From: Prochlorococcus sp. AG-347-O22
GTDB lineage: Bacteria > Cyanobacteriota > Cyanobacteriia > PCC-6307 > Cyanobiaceae
NCBI GenBank assembly: GCA_003278845.1
Contig: QCCX01000003.1
Location: 1 to 64,000, forward strand
DNA: 64,000 nt
Reading direction: 5' to 3'
Shown here: positions 9,948-18,848 of the stretch, piece by piece
Position numbering within the stretch: the stretch's first letter is position 1
How the letters are laid out: each line of letters begins with the position of its first letter
Position numbers and translations under genes: made by a program
The notes under the pieces: model-generated
Told to the model about the DNA's origin: nothing
Database searches by the model: none
What the model saw: only the letters and a program-made list of their open reading frames with translations

Positions 9948-11119
9948 TGAGGTTTTCTTTTTTAAAATTTAGAAAAATACCATTAGCTTGGTTGCTATTA
10001 ACTAGGCAACCATTAAGGTTAGCAGTTGCCATAGCTGGAATCAGTTTTGCAGGGATTTTGATGTTTATGCAATTAGGTTTTAGAGATGGTTTATTTGACA
10101 CGAGCGTAACTATTCATAAACTTCTAGATGCTGATCTTGTTTTGATAAGTCCCAGATCAAAAAGTTCTATAAGCATGAGTGGATTCCCAAAAAGAAGATT
10201 AATTCAAACTCTCGCAGTAGAAGACGTTGAAAAAACTGCTCCCGTTAATCTAAATTATCTACTTTGGAGAAATCCCGAAAATCTTAAAACTAGATCAATA
10301 CTTGCTTTAGGTTTTAATCCCTCCGATTCACTTCTTTTAGATGAGGGATTCTCAAAGAAAGCTTATAAATTGAGAAATCCATCAAGAGTTCTTTTTGACA
10401 AACTATCTAGACCTGAATTTGGACCGATTGAAGAATGGTTCTTATCTGAAAAAAAAGTTGAGACAGAGGTTGCTGGTAAAAGAGTAATTGTAGAGGGCCT
10501 TGTGGAGTTGGGACCATCTTTTGGCGCAGATGGTAATTTGATAACTAGTCGAGAAACCTTCTTAAGACTTTTTCCTGCTAATCCTCCTGGAAGCATAGAA
10601 ATTGGTTTGGTAAAGCTAAAAAAAGGGTCTGATCCTGAATTGATTTCAAGGATATTAAATAACTCACTTCCAAATGATGTTAGGGTTCTTACAAAAAATC
10701 AATTTATAGAATTTGAGAAGAATTATTGGAAAAATAGTACTGCAATAGGTTTTATATTTAGTTTGGGGGCATTGATGGGTTTCGTTGTAGGGTGTGTGGT
10801 TGTTTATCAAATTCTTTATAGTGACGTTACAGATCACCTCCCAGAGTACGCCACCTTATTGGCAATGGGTTATAGACTTAAGTCCCTTTTCTTTGTTGTA
10901 GCTAGAGAGGGTTTTTTGTTGGCATTGTTTGGTTATTTACCTGCTTATTTCTCTGGTCAAATACTTTACTCAGTTATAAGAAGTTCTACTAAACTCCCAA
11001 TAATAATGGACGCAGACAAAACTATTTTAATTTTCGTATTAGTTTTGGTTATGTGTATGGGGTCCGCTGCTGTTGCGATGCGTAAATTAGTTGATGCTGA
11101 TCCTGCCGAAATTTTTTAA
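9947..11119 (+). CDS. devC: DevC-like ABC transporter permease
   Basis: The 390-residue protein overlaps devB by one base (TGATG). It has a first membrane span at about residues 24-46, a large extracytoplasmic domain, and three C-terminal spans after residue 260, the FtsX/MacB layout. The N-terminal segment IPLAWLLLTRQPLRLAVAIAGI is typical of DevC. Together with DevB and DevA it forms a tripartite efflux pump. There is no sign of truncation. Confidence 0.88.
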   Translation: MRFSFLKFRKIPLAWLLLTRQPLRLAVAIAGISFAGILMFMQLGFRDGLFDTSVTIHKLLDADLVLISPRSKSSISMSGFPKRRLIQTLAVEDVEKTAPVNLNYLLWRNPENLKTRSILALGFNPSDSLLLDEGFSKKAYKLRNPSRVLFDKLSRPEFGPIEEWFLSEKKVETEVAGKRVIVEGLVELGPSFGADGNLITSRETFLRLFPANPPGSIEIGLVKLKKGSDPELISRILNNSLPNDVRVLTKNQFIEFEKNYWKNSTAIGFIFSLGALMGFVVGCVVVYQILYSDVTDHLPEYATLLAMGYRLKSLFFVVAREGFLLALFGYLPAYFSGQILYSVIRSSTKLPIIMDADKTILIFVLVLVMCMGSAAVAMRKLVDADPAEIF

Positions 11120-11132
11120 CAATTGAAGATAA

Positions 11133-11861
11133 ATGGTTAAAGCTAATAAATCAAAAAATGTTGTTAAAAACCTTAAAACAGTCTCAATAAATAATTTGAG
11201 TCACTTTTATGGAAAAAATGAGAATAAAAAACAAGTTCTTAATGACGTTAATTTAAATATTGATAAAGGGGAGTTGGTTCTTTTGAAAGGACCTTCTGGA
11301 TGTGGTAAAACGACTCTTTTAACATTAATTGGTGCCTTGAGAACCTGTCAAAGTGGAGATTTAACTGTATTAAATAAACAGTTAAATGGAGCATCAAGGA
11401 AAACTCGTCAGATTCTTAGAAGAAGTATTGGAATGATTTTTCAAGGTCACAATCTTCTGAGATGTTTAACAGCGGAACAAAATGTCCAGATGGGCGCCGA
11501 TTTAATAAAAGGTTTAACATATTTGCAAAGACGTGAAATAGCACGGAATTGGTTGTCAGCAGTAGGATTAGAAGAACATCATAAAAAGTTGCCAAATGAC
11601 TTATCTGGTGGGCAGAAACAAAGAGTGGCAATTGCTCGAGCTTTATCTGCTAATCCAAAACTTTTATTAGCTGATGAGCCGACTTCTGCTTTAGATAGTG
11701 TCACAGGAAGAGAAATAGTAACCCTTTTAAGGAAACTAGCAAAAGAGCAAAATTGTTCTGTACTTATGGTGACTCATGATCCAAGAATTTCTGATATGGC
11801 AGATAGGATATTAAATATGGAAGATGGTAAAATATATAGTGCTCATAGTGAGCTAATATAA
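11133..11861 (+). CDS. devA: DevA-like ABC transporter ATP-binding protein
   Basis: The 242-residue ATPase has Walker A GPSGCGKTT (53-61), a Q-loop in MIFQGHNLL, the signature LSGGQ (157-161) and Walker B LLLADEPTSALD, followed by the switch His in VTHDPR. This is the MacB/LolD/DevA class that pairs with FtsX-like permeases, and it sits 13 bases after devC. It starts at ATG 11133 with a short Lys-rich extension before the conserved core at residue 17. It powers the DevBCA-type export pump. Confidence 0.9.
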   Translation: MVKANKSKNVVKNLKTVSINNLSHFYGKNENKKQVLNDVNLNIDKGELVLLKGPSGCGKTTLLTLIGALRTCQSGDLTVLNKQLNGASRKTRQILRRSIGMIFQGHNLLRCLTAEQNVQMGADLIKGLTYLQRREIARNWLSAVGLEEHHKKLPNDLSGGQKQRVAIARALSANPKLLLADEPTSALDSVTGREIVTLLRKLAKEQNCSVLMVTHDPRISDMADRILNMEDGKIYSAHSELI

Positions 11862-11879
11862 TTAAAAGCTAAAAATTTC

Positions 11880-12029
11880 ATGTCTAAGAGAAGGAATCTA
11901 AAAAAGGAAAAGCAGGAACGTAATCGAGCGTATGCTAGAAAATTCAAAAAAAGGAAATTAAGAACTGATGGGAGACCTGATAGTGGAAACGTTACAGGTA
12001 CAATAAATAATGGCGGTGCAGCTGATTAG
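11880..12029 (+). CDS. Small highly basic protein, 49 aa
   Basis: ATG at 11880 and TAG at 12027-12029 encode 49 residues. The first 30 are dominated by Lys and Arg (MSKRRNLKKEK onward, then RKFKKRKLR) and the tail is Gly/Asn/Asp-rich. This composition suggests RNA or ribosome contact, but I recognise no ribosomal protein. It follows devA by 18 bases on the same strand. In such an AT-rich genome a long run of Arg codons (AGA, CGT, CGA) is unlikely by chance, which supports coding. Confidence 0.6.
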   Translation: MSKRRNLKKEKQERNRAYARKFKKRKLRTDGRPDSGNVTGTINNGGAAD

Positions 12030-12090
12030 GGAATATCTTTTATTTTTATCTTTTGGAGTTCAATATCTTATGAATATTTAATACATAATC

Positions 12091-13002
12091 ATGAATGTAA
12101 GTATTGTTATACCGACTTACAATAGATTACCTATATTAGAGAAATGTCTCTTTGCGCTTGAGAATCAAAAATTAAATACAAATATCAGTAATTATGAAGT
12201 AATCGTAGTTGATGATGGATCAACTGATGGGACAACCTCTTGGATAAATAAAAACAAAGCTAATCTCCCGCACGTTATTCTATTTCAGCAAGAACATGGA
12301 GGCCCTGCACTTGGAAGAAATCTGGGAGTAATTAAATCAAATTATGAAATTATTATTTTCATTGATAGTGATCTTATTGTTTTAGACAATTTTATAAATT
12401 GCCACGTAGAAAAATTACTTGCCTCTTGGAGAAAAAATGATAAAAAATGTTTTACCTATGGCTCGGTAGTTAATACATCTAATTTTCTAAATCCTCAGAG
12501 TGAAAAACATAAAATAATTGACACTTCTTTTGCTTACTTTGCTACTGGTAATGTTGCGATATCAAAAGACTTAATTTTAAGTGTGGGATTATTTGATACT
12601 TCTTTTAGTCTTTACGGTTGGGAGGATTTAGAACTTGGAGAAAGATTAAAAAAAATTGGAACAAAATTAATTAAATGTCCAAATGCAGTAGGCTTTCATT
12701 GGCATCCGCCATTTAATTGCGAACAAATAGATTCATTAATAGCTCAAGAAAAAGAAAGAGCAAAAATGGCTTTAGTGTTTTACAAGAAACATCCCAACTT
12801 GAGAGTTAGATTTATGATTCAACTAACTCCTTTTCATAATTTACTTTGGCAAATTCTTTGCTTGGGAGGACTAATAAGTGTTGATAGAATCCTTCCTTTA
12901 TTAAGATTCCTAGTAAATACAAGAAGAAATAGACTTGCTCTTGAGATACTTAGGATCCCTCTAAATATGATTTACGTAAAACAGTTAACCAAATCAAGAT
13001 AA
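12091..13002 (+). CDS. Family 2 glycosyltransferase
   Basis: The 303-residue protein is a GT-A fold transferase. It has the SIVIPTYNR start, VVDDGSTDGT with Asp41/Asp42, the metal-binding DSD at 92-94 in IFIDSDLIV, and a GWEDLELGERL segment near residue 180 that carries the putative catalytic base. The last 60 residues are more hydrophobic and may lie against the membrane. It should move a sugar from a nucleotide donor to a cell-envelope acceptor; the sugar cannot be told. Proximity to a devBCA-type exporter makes an envelope glycan or glycolipid product plausible, by inference only. Confidence 0.85.
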   Translation: MNVSIVIPTYNRLPILEKCLFALENQKLNTNISNYEVIVVDDGSTDGTTSWINKNKANLPHVILFQQEHGGPALGRNLGVIKSNYEIIIFIDSDLIVLDNFINCHVEKLLASWRKNDKKCFTYGSVVNTSNFLNPQSEKHKIIDTSFAYFATGNVAISKDLILSVGLFDTSFSLYGWEDLELGERLKKIGTKLIKCPNAVGFHWHPPFNCEQIDSLIAQEKERAKMALVFYKKHPNLRVRFMIQLTPFHNLLWQILCLGGLISVDRILPLLRFLVNTRRNRLALEILRIPLNMIYVKQLTKSR

Positions 13003-13030
13003 AAAACTTTTAGAAATACACATCACTTGC

Positions 13031-13036
13031 TAGAAT
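13031..13036 (+). promoter_or_regulatory. Candidate extended -10 promoter for rpsB-tsf
   Basis: TAGAAT preceded by TGC (TTGCTAGAAT) forms an extended -10 element. Transcription would start at about 13042-13044, roughly a dozen bases before the first strand of the pseudoknot, so the whole structured leader would be transcribed. No good -35 is visible. Confidence 0.45.
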
Positions 13037-13055
13037 CGTAGAAATTAAATCCACA

Positions 13056-13119
13056 CATCTGACAGTTTCGGGTGATTTATTAATATTAATTCCCCGTCAG
13101 ATGGAGGCTAACCCGAAAC
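13056..13119 (+). promoter_or_regulatory. Pseudoknot in the rpsB leader mRNA
   Basis: Two perfect helices interleave. CATCTGAC (13056-13063) pairs with GTCAGATG (13096-13103), and GTTTCGGGT (13065-13073) pairs with ACCCGAAAC (13111-13119). The order a-b-a'-b' makes an H-type pseudoknot with connectors of 1, 22 and 7 bases. A GGAGG at 13103-13107 lies in and beside the junction, and the structure ends 11 bases before the rpsB ATG. In enterobacteria the rpsB-tsf operon is autoregulated by S2 through its leader, so a S2-responsive role is the natural inference here. Confidence 0.75.
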
Positions 13120-13130
13120 CCTTTTAAATT

Positions 13131-13835
13131 ATGGCTGTTGTATCACTATCAGAAATGATGGAAGCTGGTGCTCATTTTGGGCATCAAACTAGACGTTGGA
13201 ATCCCAAAATGTCTAAGTACATATATTGTGCGAGAAATGGAGTTCATATTATTGATCTTGTGAAAACAGCATTGTGTATGAACGATGCTTATAAATGGAC
13301 TAGAAACGCAGCAAAAAGTGGTAAACGCTTCCTGTTCGTCGGTACAAAAAAACAGGCATCAGATGTAGTAGCTCAGGAAGCCACTAGATGTGGAGCTGCA
13401 TATGTTAATCAAAGATGGCTTGGAGGGATGTTGACTAATTGGACAACAATGAAAGCCAGGATTGAAAGATTAAAGGATCTAGAAAGAATGGAAAGTAGTG
13501 GCTCAATAGCAATGAGGCCTAAAAAAGAAGCTGCAGTTTTAAGGAGAGAACTTGAAAGATTACAAAAATACTTAGGCGGACTTAAGGGCATGAGAAGATT
13601 ACCAGACGTAGTTGTTTTAGTTGATCAGAGAAGAGAAACAAATGCAGTACTAGAAGCTAGAAAATTAGATATTTCGTTAGTTTCAATGTTGGATACAAAC
13701 TGCGACCCGGATTTGTGCGAAGTCCCCATTCCATGTAACGATGATGCTGTAAGATCTGTGCAACTTATTTTAGGAAGACTTGCAGATGCTATAAATGAGG
13801 GCAGAAAGGGTTCTAATGCCGAAAGAAAAAATTAA
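13131..13835 (+). CDS. rpsB: 30S ribosomal protein S2
   Basis: The 234-residue protein is a full-length S2. It has the N-terminal [17 protein letters not shown] block, FVGTKKQA near residue 64, [13 protein letters not shown] at about 91-103, and a C-terminal [14 protein letters not shown]2 binds the back of the small subunit near the S1 site. ATG at 13131 follows the pseudoknot leader and leaves no other sensible start. It is followed by tsf after 43 bases, the common bacterial arrangement. Confidence 0.97.
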   Translation: MAVVSLSEMMEAGAHFGHQTRRWNPKMSKYIYCARNGVHIIDLVKTALCMNDAYKWTRNAAKSGKRFLFVGTKKQASDVVAQEATRCGAAYVNQRWLGGMLTNWTTMKARIERLKDLERMESSGSIAMRPKKEAAVLRRELERLQKYLGGLKGMRRLPDVVVLVDQRRETNAVLEARKLDISLVSMLDTNCDPDLCEVPIPCNDDAVRSVQLILGRLADAINEGRKGSNAERKN

Positions 13836-13878
13836 TTTCTAATTTAAAACTTACTAATTACGATTTTTATTACTACAA

Positions 13879-14538
13879 ATGGGAAACATTACAGCAAAAC
13901 TTGTAAAAGATCTTAGAGACAAGACTGGTGCAGGAATGATGGATTGCAAAAAAGCACTTAACGAAACTGATGGAAACGTTGATAAAGCCTTAGAATGGTT
14001 AAGAAAGAAAGGCATAGCTAGTGCTGAAAAGAAATCGGGAAGAGTTGCAGCTGAAGGTTCAATTGGTAGTTATATACATACTGGATCAAGAGTAGGCGTT
14101 CTACTAGAGTTAAATTGCGAAACTGATTTTGTTGCTAGAGGTGATATTTTTCAATCTCTTTTGAAGGATGTCTCGATGCAAGTAGCAGCTTGCCCAAATG
14201 TTGAGTATGTCTCAATTGAAGAAATACCAAAAGGTGTTGTGGAAAAAGAAAAGCAGATTGAAATGGGTAGAGATGATTTATCTGGAAAACCAGAACAAAT
14301 AAAAGAAAAAATAGTTGAAGGGAGAATTGCGAAAAGACTTAATGAGCTGGTTTTACTTTCTCAACCTTATATTAAAGATAGTTCTCTTACTGTCGAGGAT
14401 CTTGTTAAACAAGCAGCAGCAAAAATTGGAGAAAATATCAAAGTAAGGCGCTTTACAAGGTATACATTGGGTGAAGGTATCGAAAAAAATCAGATGGACT
14501 TTGCCGAAGAGGTTGCATCAATGCAATCAAACAAGTAA
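13879..14538 (+). CDS. tsf: Translation elongation factor Ts
   Basis: The 219-residue protein has the N-terminal UBA-like domain with [19 protein letters not shown] and the TDFV motif (82-85), which contacts EF-Tu during GDP release. The length matches cyanobacterial EF-Ts with a single core domain, shorter than the E. coli protein. It is the second gene of the rpsB-tsf operon. The next, unknown gene starts about 10 bases after its stop and may be co-transcribed. Confidence 0.96.
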   Translation: MGNITAKLVKDLRDKTGAGMMDCKKALNETDGNVDKALEWLRKKGIASAEKKSGRVAAEGSIGSYIHTGSRVGVLLELNCETDFVARGDIFQSLLKDVSMQVAACPNVEYVSIEEIPKGVVEKEKQIEMGRDDLSGKPEQIKEKIVEGRIAKRLNELVLLSQPYIKDSSLTVEDLVKQAAAKIGENIKVRRFTRYTLGEGIEKNQMDFAEEVASMQSNK

Positions 14539-14548
14539 CGTCAATACT

Positions 14549-15625
14549 TTGAATAATTTAAATAATTACGTAGATATAGATAAAGTTAATTCTCAATTAG
14601 AGAGAGCAGACATACAAAAAAGAATTTTAACTAAAAATATCTATAAGGAATATGAACTTTATCTTGATATCGTAAGAGATTTAATTTATATCTCTGTAGA
14701 AAAAGGGCTTAACCATATATATAGCTGTCTAAATAATGATGATCATTTCTTAAATGAAAATGAATTTTGTGATCTTTTTGAAAAAAAAATAAGTAAATTA
14801 ATATTTACGAATTTGCCTTTTTTAACAGTAGAACAATTAAAGATAAATGAAATTGAAAAAAATATTAATAAGGAAATTAATTTTACTATTTTTGATAGTT
14901 CCGCAAAAATAAAGGATGATCAAAAAGAAAAATTTCAATATGAAGATGGTTTTCAATTAGAAGAACCCATTCAGTTCGAGATTACTGAAGACTTATCAAA
15001 TACTTCTGAATATTATCAAGCTCATAATTATGAGAGATTCGTGTCACTTGATTTAGATAAAAACCAAAATAATAATTATTTATCTAAAGACAATATTTTT
15101 GAAAATTTAGGAGTTGAAAAACAATTTATATCCTCCATACTTGAATTAATAGGAGAAGAAAAGGCGGAAAAACCAAGAAATCCAGAAAAAGGAAATATTA
15201 ATCAAAAGGATAATTTACCAAAAAATCAGATTCTTAATAATTTTGATTTAATAGATAAGTCATTGGAAAATTTACTATTGAATCTTTCATATAATATTAA
15301 CCAAGAATTATTCAAGGCAAATCTAATAAAGAAGATGATATCTAAAGAGTCCTTTGATTACTTAGTAGGCAAAAATATTATGATAAAACATCCATATCCT
15401 TTTGTTATTAACTTCGAATTAAACTTAAAACGGTCATCATTAACCGGTAATAATTTTCCAAGCATTATTTTTTTCAATATATCTACTGTTGAGTTAGAGT
15501 TTAAAAATTTAAATCTTGCTATTCAAAGGAACAAAATAAATGAGCTAAAAAATCAATTTCAGCGTTTGATTAAAAAAGAGACATATTGGAGGCAAAAAGA
15601 AATAACCTTGAATAAGATACGTTGA
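14549..15625 (+). CDS. Unknown acidic, Asn-rich protein, 358 aa
   Basis: The frame is open from inside tsf, but the sensible start is TTG 14549 (MNNLNNYVDID), 11 bases after the tsf stop. The protein is rich in Asn, Glu and Lys and has a charged, probably disordered middle (about residues 110-250). The flanking parts look folded: an N-terminal helical region and a C-terminal region with LKRSSLTGNNFPSIIFFN and a long terminal helix. I see no enzyme motif, signal peptide or membrane span. It links tsf to recG on the same strand. The function cannot be inferred. Confidence 0.7.
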   Translation: MNNLNNYVDIDKVNSQLERADIQKRILTKNIYKEYELYLDIVRDLIYISVEKGLNHIYSCLNNDDHFLNENEFCDLFEKKISKLIFTNLPFLTVEQLKINEIEKNINKEINFTIFDSSAKIKDDQKEKFQYEDGFQLEEPIQFEITEDLSNTSEYYQAHNYERFVSLDLDKNQNNNYLSKDNIFENLGVEKQFISSILELIGEEKAEKPRNPEKGNINQKDNLPKNQILNNFDLIDKSLENLLLNLSYNINQELFKANLIKKMISKESFDYLVGKNIMIKHPYPFVINFELNLKRSSLTGNNFPSIIFFNISTVELEFKNLNLAIQRNKINELKNQFQRLIKKETYWRQKEITLNKIR

Positions 15626-15647
15626 AAAAATAACTCTTTTTTCAAAT

Positions 15648-18104
15648 GTGACTATTAGCGGAAATAATAATAAATTAATTAAAGATTGGATAAGACCTCT
15701 TCAAAAATCTCTTACTATTGAAACTGAAAATAAATTTATTAATACTTTAGGAAGAGAAAAATATTTTAATGTTTATTTGCATGAATCACTAAAAAAACTA
15801 GATAATCTAAATCTCTCAGATGAATATTTAAGGATATTTGATGAATTTTCTAAAAAATATAATGAATATAATAAATTAGATGAAAATCAAAGAAAAAGGT
15901 TAGTTGTAGATACAAGAAAAAATCTTTATAAACTAGGTAAAACTCTAGAAATTGAAAGTTCTAATAATATTTCTAATACTGTTTTTCTGAATAAAGCTGA
16001 GGCAAGTTTGTCTTTTGATTCAGATATTTCATTAATAAAAAATGTTGGAAAAGTTTATAAAAATAAGCTTAATGAATTAGGGATATTTCATATAAAAGAT
16101 CTAATTAATTATTTCCCAAGAACATATCTAGACTATACGAATAGAGTCAAGATAATAAATTTAAAACCAGATAATTTATACACGTGCATTGCAAACGTTA
16201 AAAGATTTTATATTCATAAGAGTAAAAAAAATAGTAATTTATCAATAATGAATATTGTTGTTTTCGATGAAACGTCTTCAATAAAGGTTACAAAATTTTT
16301 TTTAGGAAGAAGATTTAGATCTTACTCCTTCTTCACATCTCAAAAATCTTTGTATACACCTGGAACTAAATTAGCAATTTCTGGTAAAGTTAAATTGACA
16401 GAGTATGGCAAAACATTTGTAGATCCGCAGATTGAAATTCTTAGGGACAATAATGATAATTTTAATTTCTCAGGCAAAATATTACCCTTGTATTCATTAG
16501 GTGAAGCATTATCGAATATGAGTTTTATAAAACTTATAAAAAAGGTACTAATTTATGCAAAGCAATATCCAGAAATTTTAAATAAAAAGCAACTTGATTC
16601 ATTATCTTTATTATCAAAAGGAGAGTCGTTGATTAATATTCATTTTCCACCAACTCAACAGGCACTTATTGAGTCAAAAAAACGTTTGGTTTTTGATGAG
16701 TTATTCCTACTTCAAATAAAGTTCCTACTTAGAAAAAGAAAGACGAAAAAAAATGTAAATCCCCAACAATTACCTCAAAAGAAATCTTTACTAAAAGAAT
16801 TTTTAAATACTTTTCCTTTTGAATTAACAAAATCTCAAGAAAACGTTTTAAATGAAATTAAGAAAGATTTATCTAATCCCGTACCAATGTCTAGATTGCT
16901 TCAGGGAGATGTTGGAAGCGGTAAAACTATAATTGCAATAGCGTCTCTTTTGCTTGTAATTGAAAAAAACCTGCAAGGTGCATTTATGGTCCCAACTGAG
17001 GTATTGGCAGAACAGCATTATAAAAATTTATTAAAATATTTGAATCCCCTTTTAGTTTCTGTTGAACTACTTACTGGGAATACTCCTCAAAAAAAGAGAA
17101 AAGAAATTTTCTCTAATTTGAATAATGGATTAGTTGATATCCTCGTAGGTACTCATGCATTATTTGAGGATAAAGTCATCTTTAATGCATTAGGCATGGT
17201 CGTAATTGATGAACAACATAGATTTGGAGTTACTCAAAGAAATAGATTACTAAATAAAGGAGAAAATACTAACTTGTTATCAATGACAGCAACGCCAATT
17301 CCAAGAACTCTTGCGCTTTCTATTTATGGTGATTTAGATGTGAGTCAAATTACAGAACTACCTCCTGGGAGAGTTCCCATAACAACAAAAATAATTTCAG
17401 AAGACGATTTAACTAACTTGTTCAAGATTGTTGAAGATGAGATCAATAAGGGAAAGCAAGCTTATGTTATTTTGCCACTTATAGAAGATTCAGAAAAAAT
17501 GAATTTAAGCTCCGCAAAGAAAACATTCAAACATTTATCAGAAGAGGTCTTTTTTAACAAAAAAGTTGGATTATTACATGGCAAATTAAGTTCACAAGAA
17601 AAGAATGAAGTAATTAATTCGTTTATAAAGAATGAAATTAATATATTGGTTTCAACCACAGTAATTGAGGTTGGCATTGATGTGCCCAACGCCACAATTA
17701 TGATTATTTATAATTCGGACAGATTTGGATTGTCCCAGCTACATCAATTAAGGGGGAGAGTTGGTAGAGGATCAACAAAATCTTTTTGTTATCTGGTAAC
17801 CCCCGATAAAAATGGATTAGAAAATAAACGACTTTGTGTTTTGCAAAAATCTAATGATGGCTTTTATATTGCTGAAAAAGACTTGGAGCTTAGAGGTCCA
17901 GGTCAGATTTTAGGATATAGACAATCTGGACTGCCTGATTTTGTTCTGGACAATTTACCTAATAATAAATTTCTTATTGATAAGGCTCGTGAAGAGGCTA
18001 TTAAGATTGTTAGTGCTGATCCTGATTTAAAAGAAAATATTGTTTTAAGGAATATACTTATTGATAATTCTGATAATAAATTCATTCATGATTTCTTAAA
18101 TTGA
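15648..18104 (+). CDS. recG: ATP-dependent DNA helicase RecG
   Basis: The 818-residue protein is RecG with a long N-terminal extension of about 130 residues before the wedge domain, which begins near GKVYKNKLNELGIFHIKDL, an OB-like fold. The helicase core has Walker A GDVGSGKT (420-427), the DEQH box (521-524), SMTATPIPRT, and the C-terminal motifs STTVIEVGIDVPNA and QLRGRVGRG. It rescues stalled forks by driving branch migration. The start is GTG 15648. Comparable N-terminal extensions are known from other cyanobacterial and plant RecG proteins. Confidence 0.95.
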   Translation: MTISGNNNKLIKDWIRPLQKSLTIETENKFINTLGREKYFNVYLHESLKKLDNLNLSDEYLRIFDEFSKKYNEYNKLDENQRKRLVVDTRKNLYKLGKTLEIESSNNISNTVFLNKAEASLSFDSDISLIKNVGKVYKNKLNELGIFHIKDLINYFPRTYLDYTNRVKIINLKPDNLYTCIANVKRFYIHKSKKNSNLSIMNIVVFDETSSIKVTKFFLGRRFRSYSFFTSQKSLYTPGTKLAISGKVKLTEYGKTFVDPQIEILRDNNDNFNFSGKILPLYSLGEALSNMSFIKLIKKVLIYAKQYPEILNKKQLDSLSLLSKGESLINIHFPPTQQALIESKKRLVFDELFLLQIKFLLRKRKTKKNVNPQQLPQKKSLLKEFLNTFPFELTKSQENVLNEIKKDLSNPVPMSRLLQGDVGSGKTIIAIASLLLVIEKNLQGAFMVPTEVLAEQHYKNLLKYLNPLLVSVELLTGNTPQKKRKEIFSNLNNGLVDILVGTHALFEDKVIFNALGMVVIDEQHRFGVTQRNRLLNKGENTNLLSMTATPIPRTLALSIYGDLDVSQITELPPGRVPITTKIISEDDLTNLFKIVEDEINKGKQAYVILPLIEDSEKMNLSSAKKTFKHLSEEVFFNKKVGLLHGKLSSQEKNEVINSFIKNEINILVSTTVIEVGIDVPNATIMIIYNSDRFGLSQLHQLRGRVGRGSTKSFCYLVTPDKNGLENKRLCVLQKSNDGFYIAEKDLELRGPGQILGYRQSGLPDFVLDNLPNNKFLIDKAREEAIKIVSADPDLKENIVLRNILIDNSDNKFIHDFLN

Positions 18105-18161
18105 AAACTATCATTGTAATTTTTGATATTTATGCCACTATAAATCAATTGCAAATTTCAA

Positions 18162-18845
18162 TTGAAAGTTTGGAATAAAATACCAATTAAAGATAATGGA
18201 GATAAATTAATAGCTATCCCTAGCTGCCTAAAGTTTTTAGATCCCCACCCTTATTTTAATTTAGGAGCACCTTACAAAAATAAAAGTTCTATTTGGAAAT
18301 TAAGAGAGGAGGTTATAAATAGATTAGTAAAAGTAAATGATTATTTGATATCAAAGAGTAGTTTTAACCTTTTAATTTATGACAGTTGGCGACCTTTAGA
18401 AGTCCAAGAATTTATGTTTAAAAGAGCTTTTTTATTGGAGTGTGAAAAATCTGATATTGATATTTCTTTTGAAAACATAAAATCTTATCCATCCATTTTA
18501 AAAAAAGTTGAAAAATTTTGGGCATATCCTTCTTATGACACTAGGTTTCCTCCCCCTCATTCAACTGGGGGTGCACTGGATGTTTGTTTATCAGATAAAG
18601 AAGGAAATCTTGTTGGAATGGGTGGCATGGTTGATCAAATGGATGAGACCTCAAATCCTTATTTTTATTCAAACATAAAGAATGATGAAGCAATTATTTG
18701 GAATAGTAGAAGAAATTTATTAAGGGAAATTATGACTAAATTCGGATTTGCTCAACATCCTAATGAATGGTGGCATTTTAGTTATGGTGATCAATTATGG
18801 GCGTGGAAAAATAAAAAAGCAAATGCCCTTTATGGAAAAATTTAA
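18162..18845 (+). CDS. D-alanyl-D-alanine dipeptidase, VanX family (M15D)
   Basis: The 227-residue protein has the complete VanX active site: His133 and Asp140 in PPHSTGGALDV, Glu202 and His205 in NEWWHFSYGD, and Arg77 in YDSWRP. These zinc enzymes cleave free D-Ala-D-Ala. Outside vancomycin resistance clusters they usually serve cell-wall turnover and recycling. No vanH or vanA-type ligase lies nearby, and no signal peptide is evident, so a cytoplasmic recycling role is the better inference. The start is TTG 18162. Confidence 0.85.
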   Translation: MKVWNKIPIKDNGDKLIAIPSCLKFLDPHPYFNLGAPYKNKSSIWKLREEVINRLVKVNDYLISKSSFNLLIYDSWRPLEVQEFMFKRAFLLECEKSDIDISFENIKSYPSILKKVEKFWAYPSYDTRFPPPHSTGGALDVCLSDKEGNLVGMGGMVDQMDETSNPYFYSNIKNDEAIIWNSRRNLLREIMTKFGFAQHPNEWWHFSYGDQLWAWKNKKANALYGKI

Positions 18846-18848
18846 ATT

